A DNA stretch of 64,000 nt from Termitomyces sp. T153 (Eukaryota > Basidiomycota > Agaricomycetes > Agaricales > Lyophyllaceae): positions 1 to 64,000 of the forward strand of contig JACKQL020000093.1 in NCBI GenBank assembly GCA_018296165.2, given 5' to 3'. This document shows, one piece after another, positions 10,800 through 21,183 of this stretch. The translations under genes and the position numbers were made by a program. Every line of letters begins with the position of its first letter. The first letter of the stretch is position 1. The notes under the pieces are model-generated. The model was not told the DNA's origin and searched no databases. It was given only the letters and a program-made list of their open reading frames with translations.

Positions 10800-11077
10800 G
10801 ACCTAACCAAATGAAGTGAGGTTGGGTCTGGGACTTAGCATTGAGTTGGAAATACAAAGACCTAACCGAACGAAGTGAGGTTGAGTCTGGGACTTAACAT
10901 TGAGTTGGAAATACAAAGACCTAACCGAACGAAGTGAGGTTGGATCTGGGACTTAACATTGAGTTAGAAATACAAGGACCTAACCGAACAAAGTGAGGTT
11001 GGGTCTGGGATGAAGCATTGAGTTAGAAATACAAGGACCTAACCGAACAAAGTGAGGTTGGGTCTGGGATGAAGCAA
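10800..11077 (+). repeat. Five tandem ~59-bp hairpin units, Helitron copy 3
   Basis: Units begin at 10800, 10859, 10918, 10977 and 11036. The stem-loop is the same, but the spacer more often reads GGGACTTAACATTGAG than in copies 1 and 2, so the arrays have diverged separately. Confidence 0.95.
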
Positions 11078-11115
11078 GAGCTACAGGCCCGTGCCGAAGG
11101 CACGGGGCGTAGCTC
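11078..11115 (+). other. Terminal hairpin, Helitron copy 3
   Basis: Perfect outer arms GAGCTAC/GTAGCTC and perfect inner arms CCCGTGCC/GGCACGGG around GAA. This is the least decayed of the three and is followed by G, then unrelated host sequence. Confidence 0.87.
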
Positions 11116-11116
11116 G

Positions 11117-11905
11117 TGGCTCAATGTTGAACGTTGAGGCCGCTTAAGTCATGGTTGGCTGCGTGACATTATGTAATCCAAATCGAGTAAATATTAGACT
11201 TGTTGCTTGCAATATGCTGGAAGAAAAAGTGCATGATAGAGTTTCACTTGCTAGTGTTCTCACAAGTTGCCCAGAAGGTTAAATGACGGAAGAATAGGTA
11301 AATCACCAGCACTCGCCTCATTCTTGAGCTTGCTCACGACTTTGTCATTTTCGGCTTGATAAGATCTCAAGTCAGAGCACTCTCATTAGCTTTTTTTCTA
11401 CTCATTATAGCAGTATATGAAGGAGAGTGTGTTTTGAACAGAACGGATGTAGAGGAAGGTAAGTAACGCGTCGGTATCAAGTATATTTTCTCCAGGAACT
11501 TACAAAGTCTGCACCGCGGTCATCTTATGTCACATTGTTACCTGATGTGACTGAGCTTCAGCGAGCATCTTCAGCCAAGCTGCTTAAGCCCCAAATTTGA
11601 GCGTCCCTACTCAGATATCGTTGAGCCCCTCTTGTCGACGACGGGATTTTCACTCTTTCATTACGTTTGCCGTACAATGCTACAGCAAAATGAACTTTCA
11701 ATGCACGTCGGAGCTTGAAATGGCAGTCTGCCGGGGCGTACTTCACAACTGAATCACATTTGACTTGTGGTTACACATTTGACTCATGACCACGTAACGT
11801 AGTGAATACTTGTGGTCGAAATACTCCAATACTCTTATAAGTATCATAACAGGAAATACTATTGTATACAGTGATTGATAGGTATTAGATGTTTGATGCA
11901 TATAT
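11117..11905. other. Intergenic, Helitron to PPR gene 3' end
   Basis: Ordinary host composition with CpG restored. No convincing gene, RNA or repeat is seen. It holds the 3' flank of the PPR gene. Confidence 0.6.
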
Positions 11906-14900
11906 CTACCACCAGTGGCGCCCTGCCGTCTCTGGGAAAAGGGATACCTTTAACTTATACAGCCGATTATCCTGGCCAACCGTAAAATACCTGAATCTCC
12001 CCTCTACTTGTCTCCACACATTACATAGAAGCTCTTTATCATTCCCGCTGGTAGTCTGAAACGCCATAATAAGCCAGTAAAAGGCCGACGAACCCACCTG
12101 CACAGTTGGAGGCATGCTCATAAACAGGTCAAAAACGCGTTGGAGGTTACTCAACGTCCACTCATCGGGTGAGTTCACATCACGTTTCTTCAGCTCAAGT
12201 GGAGCACCGTCTTTCAGAGGCTTGGCATGACGACGAAAACCAAGAAACAATGCACGAAAAATAGCGGGAGTAGGTGTATAAGGTGTGGGTCTGAGCACAC
12301 CATCGGCATCGCGAGTAAGAAAAGCACCACGTTCAGTGTTCGGTGCGGTTATCATATCAGCGAAGATCCTAAGTGCAGTAGAGAGGCGCCCGTGATATGT
12401 CATGATTTGGATTAGGCTCGTATATGTGGCCTCGTTAGGGACGAGGTAGTCCGGTACGACGATGAACTCTTCCATCCTTAGCTGGCGGCGGTATTCTTCC
12501 AAGCGATTAGTTTCTTCTTCGACATTCTCAAGATTCGGTGTGAGGTTGTGCTTGAGCAGCCGGTAGATCATTGTGACAAGATCCAAGCGTTGATTCTTGC
12601 TATACACGGACAGAAGTGCATTGATGCCATCCAAACCCAGTTCCATATTATCTCTCTCCAGCGTCAATAACGTCGAGCGCACAGCTCCTGGCTGACTTAC
12701 GGCTGAAAAGTATGTCACCAATGCCAGATGAGTGAACCTGTTCGGGGGTATTTGAGAGCGTTCCAACAACATCCTTGCATGGTGTAGACATTTCGGATCT
12801 TTCGTCCTCGCAGCGATTCCAAGTAACGTCGTATATGTATAGATATCCGGGACCAAAGGCTCCGCCGTAGTCTTCTCTTCAACATCACTAGACCCTGCAT
12901 CAATCGCAAGCGTCGTCCCCGGCGTCTGGCCCTTTGTCATATCTCGAAAGAAACTAAGTGCCGTCTCATATTGCCTCACTGAAGTCTTCCTCCATCGGCG
13001 GCCTGCGGCAGCAATGAGGGCATTCCACTCATGGAGATACACTTTCCCGCCAGAAAACGTAATCTGCTTGAGGATCTCGAGGAGACGAGTGAACTCGGCG
13101 GACGCCCTGGGGCGATCTCGGGCGGCAAGTCGCACCATACGGTGAAGAACACCAAGGTACACAGGAACAGCGTATTCATTAAGTATCGCGTATGCCTTCC
13201 ATGCGTCATTTGAGGAAGTTGTCTCGTGTAGAACAGTCCAAGCGCGTATGACTTGGTCATTTCTACTGAACACATGCGGCAAGGGGCGCACACGAAGTGC
13301 TTTAATAGGAAGAGGTCGCCATGTGCGGCCGACATGATGAGGGAACTCTGCAGTGATATATGGTTTCTGTTCCTCTTGTTTTTCGCCAGTGGATGAGACA
13401 GCTGGGGTACGTGACTGAGGGCGAGTCGCTCGAGGCTTTGGATCCACGGTGATATGTGGTAGTTTTTCTTTCTCCTGTTTTTTGACAGCGGATGGACCGG
13501 ACTCGACAGTTTGAGTGCACGACTTCGCAACGGTTGGGCGAGTTGTTCGAGGCTTGGAATCCACTGTGATATGTGGTGGTTTTTCTTTCTCCTGCTTTTC
13601 GCCAGTGGATGAGACAGCTGGGGTACGTGACTGAGGGCGAGTCGCTCGAGACTTTGGATCTATATGTGGTGGTTTTTCTTTCTCCTGTTCTTTGACAGCG
13701 GATGGACCGGACTCGACAGTTTGGGTGCACGACTTCGCAACGGTTGGGCGAATTGTTCGAGGCTTGGGATCCACGGTGATATGTGGTGGTTTTTCTTTCT
13801 CTTGTTTTTCGCCAGTGGATGAGACAGCTGGGGTACGGGACCGAGGGCGAGTCGCTCGAGGCTTTGTGTCCATATGTGGTGGTTTTTCTTTCTCCCGTTT
13901 TTTGACAGAGGATGGACCGGACTCGACAGCTTGGGTGCACGACTTCGCAACGGTTGGGCGAATTGTTCGAGGCTTGGGATCCACGGTGATATGTGGTGGT
14001 TTTTCTTTCTCCTGTTTTTTGACAGCGGATGGACCGGACTCGACAGTTTGAGTGCACGACTTCGCAACGGTTGGGCGAATTGTTCGAGGCTTGGGATCCA
14101 CGGTGATATGTGGTGGTTTTTCCTTCTCCTGTTTTTCGCCAGTGGAAGAGACAGCTGGGGTGCGTGATTGACGGCGAGTCGTTCGAGGCTTTGGATCCAC
14201 GGTGATATGTGGTGGTTTTTCTTTCTCTTGTTTTTCGCCGGTGGATGAGACAGCTGGGGTACGTGACTGAGGGCGAGTCGCTCGAGGCTTTGGATCCACG
14301 GTGATATGTGGTGGTTTTTCTTTCTCCTGTTTTTTGACAGCGGATGGACCGGACTCGACAGCTTGGGTGCACGACTTCACAACGGTTGGGCGAGTCGCTC
14401 GAGGGTTTGGATCCGCGGTGATGTGTGGTGGTTTTTCTTTCGCCTGTTGTTTGACAGTAGATGAGCCAGACTCCACAGTTGGGGTGCGCGGCTTCGCAAC
14501 CATCCGGCGAGGACGAGTCGCTGGAGGCTTTGGATTCACGACGATATGTGGTTTTTCTTTCTCCTGCTTTTTGACAGTGGACGAGCCGGACTCCGGAATT
14601 TGGGTGCACGACTTTGCAGCCATCCGGCGAGGGCGAGTCGCTGGAGGCTTTGAATTCACGACGATATGTGGTTTTTCTTCCTCCTGCTTTTTGACAGTGG
14701 ACGAGCCAGACTCCACAGTTTGGGTGCACAACTTTGCAGCCATCCGGCGAGGGCGAGTCGCTGGAGGCTTTGAATTCACGACGATATGTGGTTTTTCTTC
14801 CTCCCGCTTTTTGACAGTGGACGAGCCAGACTCCACAGTTTGGATGCACGACTTTGCAGCCATCCGGCGAGGGTGAGTCGCTGGAGGCTTTGAATTCACG

Positions 14901-15799
14901 ACGATATGTGGTTTTTCTTCCTCCCGCTTTTTGACAGTGGACGAGCCAGACTCCACAGTTTGGGTGCACGACTTTGCAGCCATCCGGCGAGGGCGAGTCG
15001 CTGGAGGCTTTGAATTCACGACGATATGTGGTTTTTCTTTCTCCTGCTTTTTGACAGTGGACGAGCCAGACTCCACAGTTTGGGTGCGCGGATCGGTCCA
15101 GCGAGGACCAGCCGCCCGAGACTTTGGAGTCTTTGTTGGCGTGGCAGTTGCCATTGTAGCCAACTTCCCACTCGGCGACAGGGAGGCATTCCGTGACCCA
15201 TGAGAGAACGTCTTGTCTTTGCGGACAGCTTCGCCATCCATAGAATTCACTGATTTGTGCAGAGGGGAAGGTAAAACGGAGGCAGGAAACGGTATTTTGG
15301 CACGGGGTATAGGTTCTACGGGAAGTTCTCGAGGAACGCGTCGTATCCGCTCGCGAACTTTCAAGCCTAATTTGCGAGCGACCGACTTGGGGAAATGACC
15401 AGGGGTAAGGGGAAGTTTTCGTAGAGCTGGTTGCGGTAGCGCGAAGACGCCAGGAAACACTCCAGGGTAAAGGTTGCAGGTGTTCTCCAGGCGACGGACT
15501 AGACCGTTGGTGATGGCTGTGTCTTTGGGAGTGGTATCTACTGTGACTTTGCCAAGAGATGGCGTTTCTACAGTCTGGATTGAGCTTTGGGCGTGACCTT
15601 TTTCTTTTTCTGCAGTGCCATCGTCCGGTTCGTTCTTGGTTTTCACCCTCCCACTCCTGGAGGCATTTCCATCGAGTAAAGGCGTAGGTTGGTTGGGTGA
15701 TATAGCAAGTTTTACCCTTGTGGACATAGCTCGAGTTAGCATGGCACGACATTCCTGTGGTTGGGCTGGCCAGCATCCCAGCAAGGACGCTCTCAGCAT
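11906..15799 (-). CDS. Pentatricopeptide-repeat protein, probably mitochondrial, 1297 aa
   Basis: A single open exon. Residues 1-35 (MLRASLLGCW...) are rich in Arg, Leu and Ser and lack acids, as in a mitochondrial presequence. Residues about 240-810 form a low-complexity Lys/Pro/Thr linker made of degenerate 30-40-residue units (cores EKPHIVVNSKPPATRPRR and EKPPHITVDPKPR). From about 863 to the end, helical PPR units are visible, e.g. DIYTYTTLLGIAART, INALLSVYSKNQRLD and NEATYTSLIQIMTYHGR. PPR proteins bind organellar RNA; the exact target cannot be read here. The ATG at 15797-15799 is preferred because an in-frame TGA lies just upstream (15806-15808). The linker is unusually long, and the length may vary between strains. 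Confidence 0.82.
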   Translation of the reverse strand: MLRASLLGCWPAQPQECRAMLTRAMSTRVKLAISPNQPTPLLDGNASRSGRVKTKNEPDDGTAEKEKGHAQSSIQTVETPSLGKVTVDTTPKDTAITNGLVRRLENTCNLYPGVFPGVFALPQPALRKLPLTPGHFPKSVARKLGLKVRERIRRVPRELPVEPIPRAKIPFPASVLPSPLHKSVNSMDGEAVRKDKTFSHGSRNASLSPSGKLATMATATPTKTPKSRAAGPRWTDPRTQTVESGSSTVKKQEKEKPHIVVNSKPPATRPRRMAAKSCTQTVESGSSTVKKREEEKPHIVVNSKPPATHPRRMAAKSCIQTVESGSSTVKKREEEKPHIVVNSKPPATRPRRMAAKLCTQTVESGSSTVKKQEEEKPHIVVNSKPPATRPRRMAAKSCTQIPESGSSTVKKQEKEKPHIVVNPKPPATRPRRMVAKPRTPTVESGSSTVKQQAKEKPPHITADPNPRATRPTVVKSCTQAVESGPSAVKKQEKEKPPHITVDPKPRATRPQSRTPAVSSTGEKQEKEKPPHITVDPKPRTTRRQSRTPAVSSTGEKQEKEKPPHITVDPKPRTIRPTVAKSCTQTVESGPSAVKKQEKEKPPHITVDPKPRTIRPTVAKSCTQAVESGPSSVKKREKEKPPHMDTKPRATRPRSRTPAVSSTGEKQEKEKPPHITVDPKPRTIRPTVAKSCTQTVESGPSAVKEQEKEKPPHIDPKSRATRPQSRTPAVSSTGEKQEKEKPPHITVDSKPRTTRPTVAKSCTQTVESGPSAVKKQEKEKLPHITVDPKPRATRPQSRTPAVSSTGEKQEEQKPYITAEFPHHVGRTWRPLPIKALRVRPLPHVFSRNDQVIRAWTVLHETTSSNDAWKAYAILNEYAVPVYLGVLHRMVRLAARDRPRASAEFTRLLEILKQITFSGGKVYLHEWNALIAAAGRRWRKTSVRQYETALSFFRDMTKGQTPGTTLAIDAGSSDVEEKTTAEPLVPDIYTYTTLLGIAARTKDPKCLHHARMLLERSQIPPNRFTHLALVTYFSAVSQPGAVRSTLLTLERDNMELGLDGINALLSVYSKNQRLDLVTMIYRLLKHNLTPNLENVEEETNRLEEYRRQLRMEEFIVVPDYLVPNEATYTSLIQIMTYHGRLSTALRIFADMITAPNTERGAFLTRDADGVLRPTPYTPTPAIFRALFLGFRRHAKPLKDGAPLELKKRDVNSPDEWTLSNLQRVFDLFMSMPPTVQVGSSAFYWLIMAFQTTSGNDKELLCNVWRQVEGRFRYFTVGQDNRLYKLKVSLFPETAGRHWW
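13370..15075 (-). repeat. Coding minisatellite in PPR protein linker
   Basis: About fifteen imperfect units of roughly 80-120 bp, in long (near 39 codons) and short (near 30 codons) forms. All units differ by multiples of three, so the frame survives and all three minus-strand frames, and some plus frames, stay open for long distances. On the + strand the recurring core reads GTGGTTTTTCTTTCTCCTG. Confidence 0.9.
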
Positions 15800-16136
15800 A
15801 AGCAGTCATCCTGAACGAATCTTTAGATGGTTACAAGGAAGACTAGAGATCAACACTCACCGCGAATTGCACCGAACCAAACGACGAAGGGAACGTCGAA
15901 CGACGCGTCCAGGACTCTTACGGTATCTCCCAACAACTTGGGAAAAATTCCAAATTGTTGGCAAAGTTTCTCAGGCTTCGGATCACAATCACACAAACCG
16001 ATCACAACGAATTTCATGGTTTCATACGGTAACATCTGACATTTACGCTTCACTCCGGAATGAGCATATGCAATATACGTATGACATAGGGTGGCAGTAG
16101 ACATAACAAGTGAGAGAAATGGTAAAAGTGACACAA
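15800..16136 (-). promoter_or_regulatory. 5' leader of the PPR gene with probable intron and uORF
   Basis: A GTGAGT donor (exon end 15861) and a TTCAG acceptor at 15811 outline a 50-nt intron (15811-15860) just before the PPR start. Upstream, an ATG at 16015-16017 opens about 52 codons. After splicing this frame ends in TGA at 15806-15808, a few bases before the PPR ATG. Whether the peptide is made is unknown. The stretch also holds the RPL3 3' flank. Confidence 0.4.
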
Positions 16137-17640
16137 TCAAGCCCGGGCCTTGAGCGTTCCCAAGAACGCGGCCTTTTCTTCGACTGTTTGGAACGAGCCA
16201 TGCTGGACAAATCCATGAGTCAGATCAAGTTATAAACGTCAACAGGATCAAAAAACGTACACCGAACTTTGAGGAGGTATCGATAAACTTGAGCTGCACC
16301 TTCTCCAAGTCCCGACGAGAAGTGTGAACCATGAGCGATTTGCGGATGGTTATGACACGCTTCTTGGTTCCAGGAACAGAGCCCTTGAGCATGAGGAAGT
16401 CGTTCTTGACAATACCATAATGGGGGAAACCACCAAGGGGTGTGATAGTCTTCTTGGTGATGTCAGATTCGGTCGACGCATTAGCCTCGTCGGCACCAGA
16501 ACCAACGCGGTAGATCTTCTTGTTGAGTTCTGTGCGGTGGTGATAACCATCTATTGAGAACAACACATCAATCTTCGGCAGACGTAGAAACAATTAGACA
16601 CGTACTTTGACCAGCACGAGCAACCGAGAACATGACACTGGAAGGATGCCATGCTCCGATACAAGCGACCTTGCGGAGACCCTTATGTGTCTTCCTAGGA
16701 AGCTTCTTGGTACCCCAACGGTGAGTAACACCCTCGAATCCGTGACCCTTGGTCACGGCAATAACATCGACGACCTCATCCTGCTCGAAGATAGAGCCAA
16801 CTTCGATGGGCTTTTCGAAAAGACCGTGTGCGAACTCGACCTTGTCCGCGACGGAACCACCGTTGACCTGGATTTCCATGAGGTGGGCCTTCTTCTGGCT
16901 GAGGCCAGTCTTGCGGATCTGGGTGTGAGCGAGAACACGGACAACAGTGCAGTATTTGCGAATGCGCTCGAGCTCACGGGCAACAGACTTGCCACCATCC
17001 TCAGCGTGCTTCTTAGCATAGCGAGTGAAAGCCTTCTTCTTGGAACGGTACCAGTTCTTGTAAAAGCGACGCTTGACCTCATCAGAGAGATGCGAAGCCC
17101 AAACAGTTGTGAGTGTGCGGAGGCCACGGGGAGTCTCGACGTATCCAACAACACCAACAACAATGAGAGGGGGTGTTTCGATGATAGTAACGGCCTCGAC
17201 AACTTCACGCTTGTGCATCTCTAAAAACGATGATCAGCACCATCCTCGCATAAAACACTGATTTAAGAAAACGCACTGGATCCAGGACGGTCGAGATCAC
17301 GGACAACGTGTGTCATACCAGCCTTGTAACCCATGGTGGCAGTCAAGTGCACAGGCTTCTTGGGATCATCCTGCATCAATAATTTCAACGATCGGCTCCG
17401 CCACCTTCAATACACAAATCCTCATACCTTGGGAAAAGACTTGACCTTTCCACGGTGGCGAGCAGCCCTCTTTCTGGGAAGGAATCCAAGGTTGCCGTGA
17501 CGAGGGGCTTCGTACTACAAATTGAGCAGGTCGAATTTTGCGCAATAGACGAAAATGACAGGCCCAACGAACCTTACGATGACTGAAATGGTCATCAGTG
17601 AGATGTTCATAGGTTGGACATACAAAAATACTAACCTCAT
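16137..17640 (-). CDS. RPL3: 60S ribosomal protein L3 (uL3), 388 aa
   Basis: Cytosolic large-subunit protein that reaches toward the peptidyl-transferase centre. Seven coding exons: 17636-17640, 17573-17582, 17428-17514, 17277-17370, 16606-17220, 16261-16550 and 16137-16202, total 1167 nt. Motifs fit the family throughout: [35 protein letters not shown], the central block [20 protein letters not shown] with the [11 protein letters not shown] loop, and C-terminal FGHGSFQT...AFLGTLK. Length matches fungal L3. The first exon is only ATGAG and the second is a 10-nt microexon (S-H-R-K), so automated callers could easily miss the start. All introns are 53-58 nt with GT-AG ends. Confidence 0.97.
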
Positions 17641-18948
17641 CTTGAGGGATCTTGAGGGGAACGAGGGTAATGACGGGCGGCGTAAATTTCGAAGCTCTCT
17701 CACTGCTGGTTCGGCAAACTCCGAGAGGTGGCTGTTGGTACTGTACAGTTGCTCTGGCACTCCCGAAACAGACCTCTTTCGGTAATTTTGTTCCCTTTAT
17801 GGTAACATCTTGCATCCAACGTTGGAAACAATATCCCACTGCCATCGTCGATCATGTTACTTGCCCCTCCCTTTGCCTTTGTGTCGCCCATTTTAATCGA
17901 TGGCTTCTTTCGCGCTTGATAGATCAGTTACTTGTGCCTGTAACACGCAGCAATTCCAAGTCGGGGGACAACACGCTATGAGAGCGGCGTCGTTAACTTT
18001 GAGAGCATGAGCGTAAATTGGACAGGCTGTGACGAGAACAGCAGTTGCTTCCGGTCCTAGTATCTGAGTCACCAAGTGATAGCAACTTCAACGACACGCT
18101 AAGGTCAGGACGCCCGACGATTGCAGACGAGTGTTCGTCAACACTAACTGATTGCAGGCCCGAATTGAATTTTTCGATTCCAGCGGTATCGAGGACCGTG
18201 TCGTTTTAACTTTTGCCCACCTCTTACAGAAATTGTACTGTCAGCAAGCCCGTCTTGGCCCTGGATGTTCTAGCAGCGACGCGCTGATTTGTGAAGGGCT
18301 TTTGAGATTGAAAGTCTAACAAGTTTTAATCTTGAAGATGAGGGGTCATCCGTAGTTCGCTCGGCTGGTCTCTTTCTTCTCTTTGACCTGCAAGAATTGA
18401 TCTACTAGTTAGCATAAGGTAGATATCAACATAGTAACACCATCCGGTCATTTACCCCCTACACTTTCATTTATGTTTCCTTTCCTTTGACGGTCTCTTA
18501 CTTAGTCTTGTTCGCAACACAGTGCATTTCGCCCACCGCGTTGGCAAGCTTTCCCCACTGGGGTTTCGATGCTACCCCACTTGCCCTTTGTTAGTCTTAC
18601 AGCTTATTTCTGATCCTTTCATTTACTCTTTCCTCGTTCTTTTTGCAACTACATATTTACTTGGTCTGCCGAGGCGTTTCATCACCGATTTGTCCTTAGC
18701 TATTACGGAGCGGAGGTAGATATCTGAATTGTAACATTGTAACATAGAAAAGCTTGGATCTCATACTCAGCAATGGACAACATCCCAAGCAAAGCCATTT
18801 CGAAGATCTTTGGTCCGGTCACATCATCATGTATGTGTGTAGGAGAATATCCGATATCGACCTGGGTCATCTGATCATCAGGCCTCAGGATCTGATTTCA
18901 GAACTATGTAGTAACTTATTTGATCCATCGATCTCAACGTTTTCCATA
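17641..18948. promoter_or_regulatory. Divergent upstream region of RPL3 and the hydrolase fusion gene
   Basis: About 1.3 kb without a convincing gene. It must hold both promoters. Near the right side are two copies of a motif AGGTAGATATC followed by AGTAAC or TTGTAAC words (18417-18438 and 18714-18743), also seen upstream of the MAPR-like gene. A pyrimidine-rich stretch occupies about 18470-18510. Confidence 0.45.
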
Positions 18949-20499
18949 ATGCCCTTTGCTGCCTCTTACGATCCAAATGCCCAAAGCGAGCAACCAGTGT
19001 TCCTACCTTCAGCGCCTCTGGTCGTGATAAACGAAACCGAAGCAGTACAACCTCCTTTGACGCGTCGTGGAACTGGCCCAGGTATAGTTCTCGTCTTGCC
19101 CCATTTCAAGGACCTCGACATTCGAAAAAAGGGCGCGAAACCTCTTGATCCGGAGCCCGTCCAAAAATGGGCAGAAGAGGGATTCGCCGTCGCGGCGATC
19201 ACTCGAACTTCCTCAGATTGGTCTTTCAAGAATTCATTCAAGAGGAGCGTCGATGTCCTTTTGGGTTTAAAGGAACTTGACACGCGCGATAAGTTTGCTG
19301 TCGTCGGTAACAAGCATCATCGAACCTGTTCAATACTTTCTTAGTTTGAGCTTCAGTATATGACCCAGAGCTTGTGAACTCTATCCTTCCAGCCCTGGCT
19401 GAAGATTACCGAATTGTTGCACTCGTCGTATACGGGACAAGCCCGCCCGGCGATTCTCTGTCGACCCCTACTTTGATCCACCTCCATGCAAGTGGTAAAC
19501 CCGGACCGTCTTCCTCCGATGCCATCTTCCACACTTATACAAGTTCTTCGCCACATTTTGTCCTTCCACAAGCCTCTGGATATGATCCCGGCAGCGCAGC
19601 CCTTGCTCACAGCCGATCTCTCGCCTTCTTGAGGAAGTGGCTAGGTGGACCAATCTTTGACCTTGAAGCTATTTGGGAGGAGCACACTCGCTACGAGTTT
19701 GAGGACAGAAGTGTTGCAAAGACAATGGGGACCATGGTGGTCTGTCTGTTCTTCACTATGCCATAGGCCAACTCTGAGAAAATAGCTCGCAGGCTGAGCC
19801 ATACGTCAGCCACGTTCCGACTGTAGGATTCCAGCCTGTTTCAATGTCGTGAATCAGGATTCATATAGTCATAGATGACAGGTGGTGTCGGTCGAGAGAA
19901 TCTTACCGCATTTTATCGTAATCATTTCATTTTCTCGTCGGTCAACTTACGATTTTTTCTACAATGTTACACTGACCGTTCGGCTTCCCAGTAACCCACC
20001 AGATGCGGCTATGCAAGCAATATCACGAACAATTGGCCCGGACCGGGTTGTTGGTACGTGAAAATCTGAAGGAAATACCGCGGTCTTCTCATGAGTTTTG
20101 CTTCCTAGACGAATTCATCTTTAACTTCACACATGACAGAATCGTCGATTGGCTACTCCCAGGCGTTCCCCCCAGTGGTAAGAAATTAGCCATACCTATG
20201 ATAGCCGTCGTCAACATTCGCGGAGACCGATTGTACCATGGTAGGCCACTAACCTGACTTTCCAATATATCATTTCTCACGCAGAAACATATCTCCATGT
20301 AGAGCACATCTGGTGGGACCAAGCGACGGCCCTTCGCCAGGCTGGCATTCTACCCACTCATCTCCCGCATCCCACACCAGAAGGGAACAAGAGACTCCGC
20401 CTACCAGTGGCTGGGGCTGAAAGTGCAGCCATGTTAGCAGATGAGGCAAACGGGAGGAGCAACATAATGCTCGGAAATGACTGGGGCCTCCAGGATTAA
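18949..20499 (+). CDS. Dienelactone-hydrolase-like / SnoaL-like fusion protein, 413 aa
   Basis: Seven exons: 18949-19306, 19357-19739, 19793-19822, 19875-19936, 19992-20053, 20109-20240 and 20285-20499, total 1242 nt. The N-terminal half (about 1-230) looks like a fungal carboxymethylenebutenolidase-type alpha/beta protein (GPGIVLVLPHFKDLDIR, ILPALAEDYRIVALVVYG). The C-terminal half is an NTF2/SnoaL-like fold: EPYVSHVPTMTGGVGREN, FYRNHFIF, DEFIFNFTHDRIVDWLLPG, HIWWDQATALRQAGILP. Known fungal proteins share this pairing, but their substrate is not settled. No clear catalytic Cys-Asp-His set could be placed in the first half. The donor at 19740 could instead be 19737, which changes one residue. 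Probably cytosolic, since no signal peptide is seen. Confidence 0.78.
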
Positions 20500-21183
20500 C
20501 TAGTCATATGTATACTCGTTTCAGCAGAAAGAGTGGAACTCTCACCGCCTTTTCTGATTCAGAAGCTTGAGTGTACATAAATATTACAACTTAATCCTTG
20601 TCATAGGTGTGTCCGATAACCAATTCAATTCAATTCAAAGTCAACGAGCCTTTTGCCGGGCGCCTGGATGTACAGGTAATATTCACCAGAGTACGATCGA
20701 CGCCTCCGAAGTCACTACACTGGCTTCTTTCGTGCCCCCAGCCACCAGTATTATTTACGATGTAGCCTACACTTCAGTATCTGTAGTACTTATTATACAC
20801 ATAGGGGGAAAGACCACATCCGCCACTTAACCTTCTGTCCTACATGTGGAGTGGCGTCAGGAGAAATCGGTAGTTCAAGTTGTTTTGAGCTCTCGCCAGG
20901 TGACACCTACTGATAGAACCGACTGAAGAGTCGAGACTCGAACGCATACGCGCTCAGCGCTCAAGCCCCCTTCAAACGAAGATGTAGGTTAGGTGAACAA
21001 CCGCGATGACGAGCGAGCCATTTAGATGAGGGCAATAGTAGCTACTCTTTCTTCTCCTGATCCATGAATCCGCTCTTCTTACCTCAGAGAAGGATCAGCC
21101 TAGAAGCTTTCGCACGCAGCAAAATATTCTGTCGACTGTGACGAAAAGAATCAGGCCAAAATGAATACTAAATTGGCATAAAA
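20500..21183. other. Intergenic between convergent hydrolase fusion and ENP1 genes
   Basis: Contains the 3' flanks of both genes and a short CAATT run (about 20618-20637). No gene is supported. A hairpin-rich, GC-richer patch near 20920-20980 was considered as a tRNA and rejected. Confidence 0.5.

Larger units (their letters stand above)
7636..11116 (+). mobile_element. Helitron copy 3, internally deleted
   Basis: Begins with TCTATAATATATG immediately after copy 2 and ends in CTCG at 11113-11116, followed by host T at 11117, which fits insertion at an A-T target. The 5' leader (7694-8708) is T-rich, has no credible gene, and holds several splice-like junctions. The coding part keeps a longer N-terminal region than copy 2 but lacks Rep and most of the helicase. 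Its helicase end keeps CGA where copies 1 and 2 have TGA, so it is not a simple daughter of either. Confidence 0.85.

Noticed and set aside
1..11116. Classical RIP as cause of the decay
   Set aside because: Changes centre on CpG and are few, without the dense CpA-to-TpA pattern of ascomycete RIP; methylation-linked deamination fits better.
13302..15809. 835-codon open frame on the minus strand and several long + frames over the PPR gene
   Set aside because: They are shadows of the minisatellite, whose units are multiples of three. Their translations are Cys/Thr/His repeats with no domain, while the chosen frame has a presequence and PPR units.
20920..20980. Possible minus-strand tRNA (GTTCGAGTC-like T loop)
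   Set aside because: No acceptor stem, D arm or anticodon arm could be paired at the required distances.
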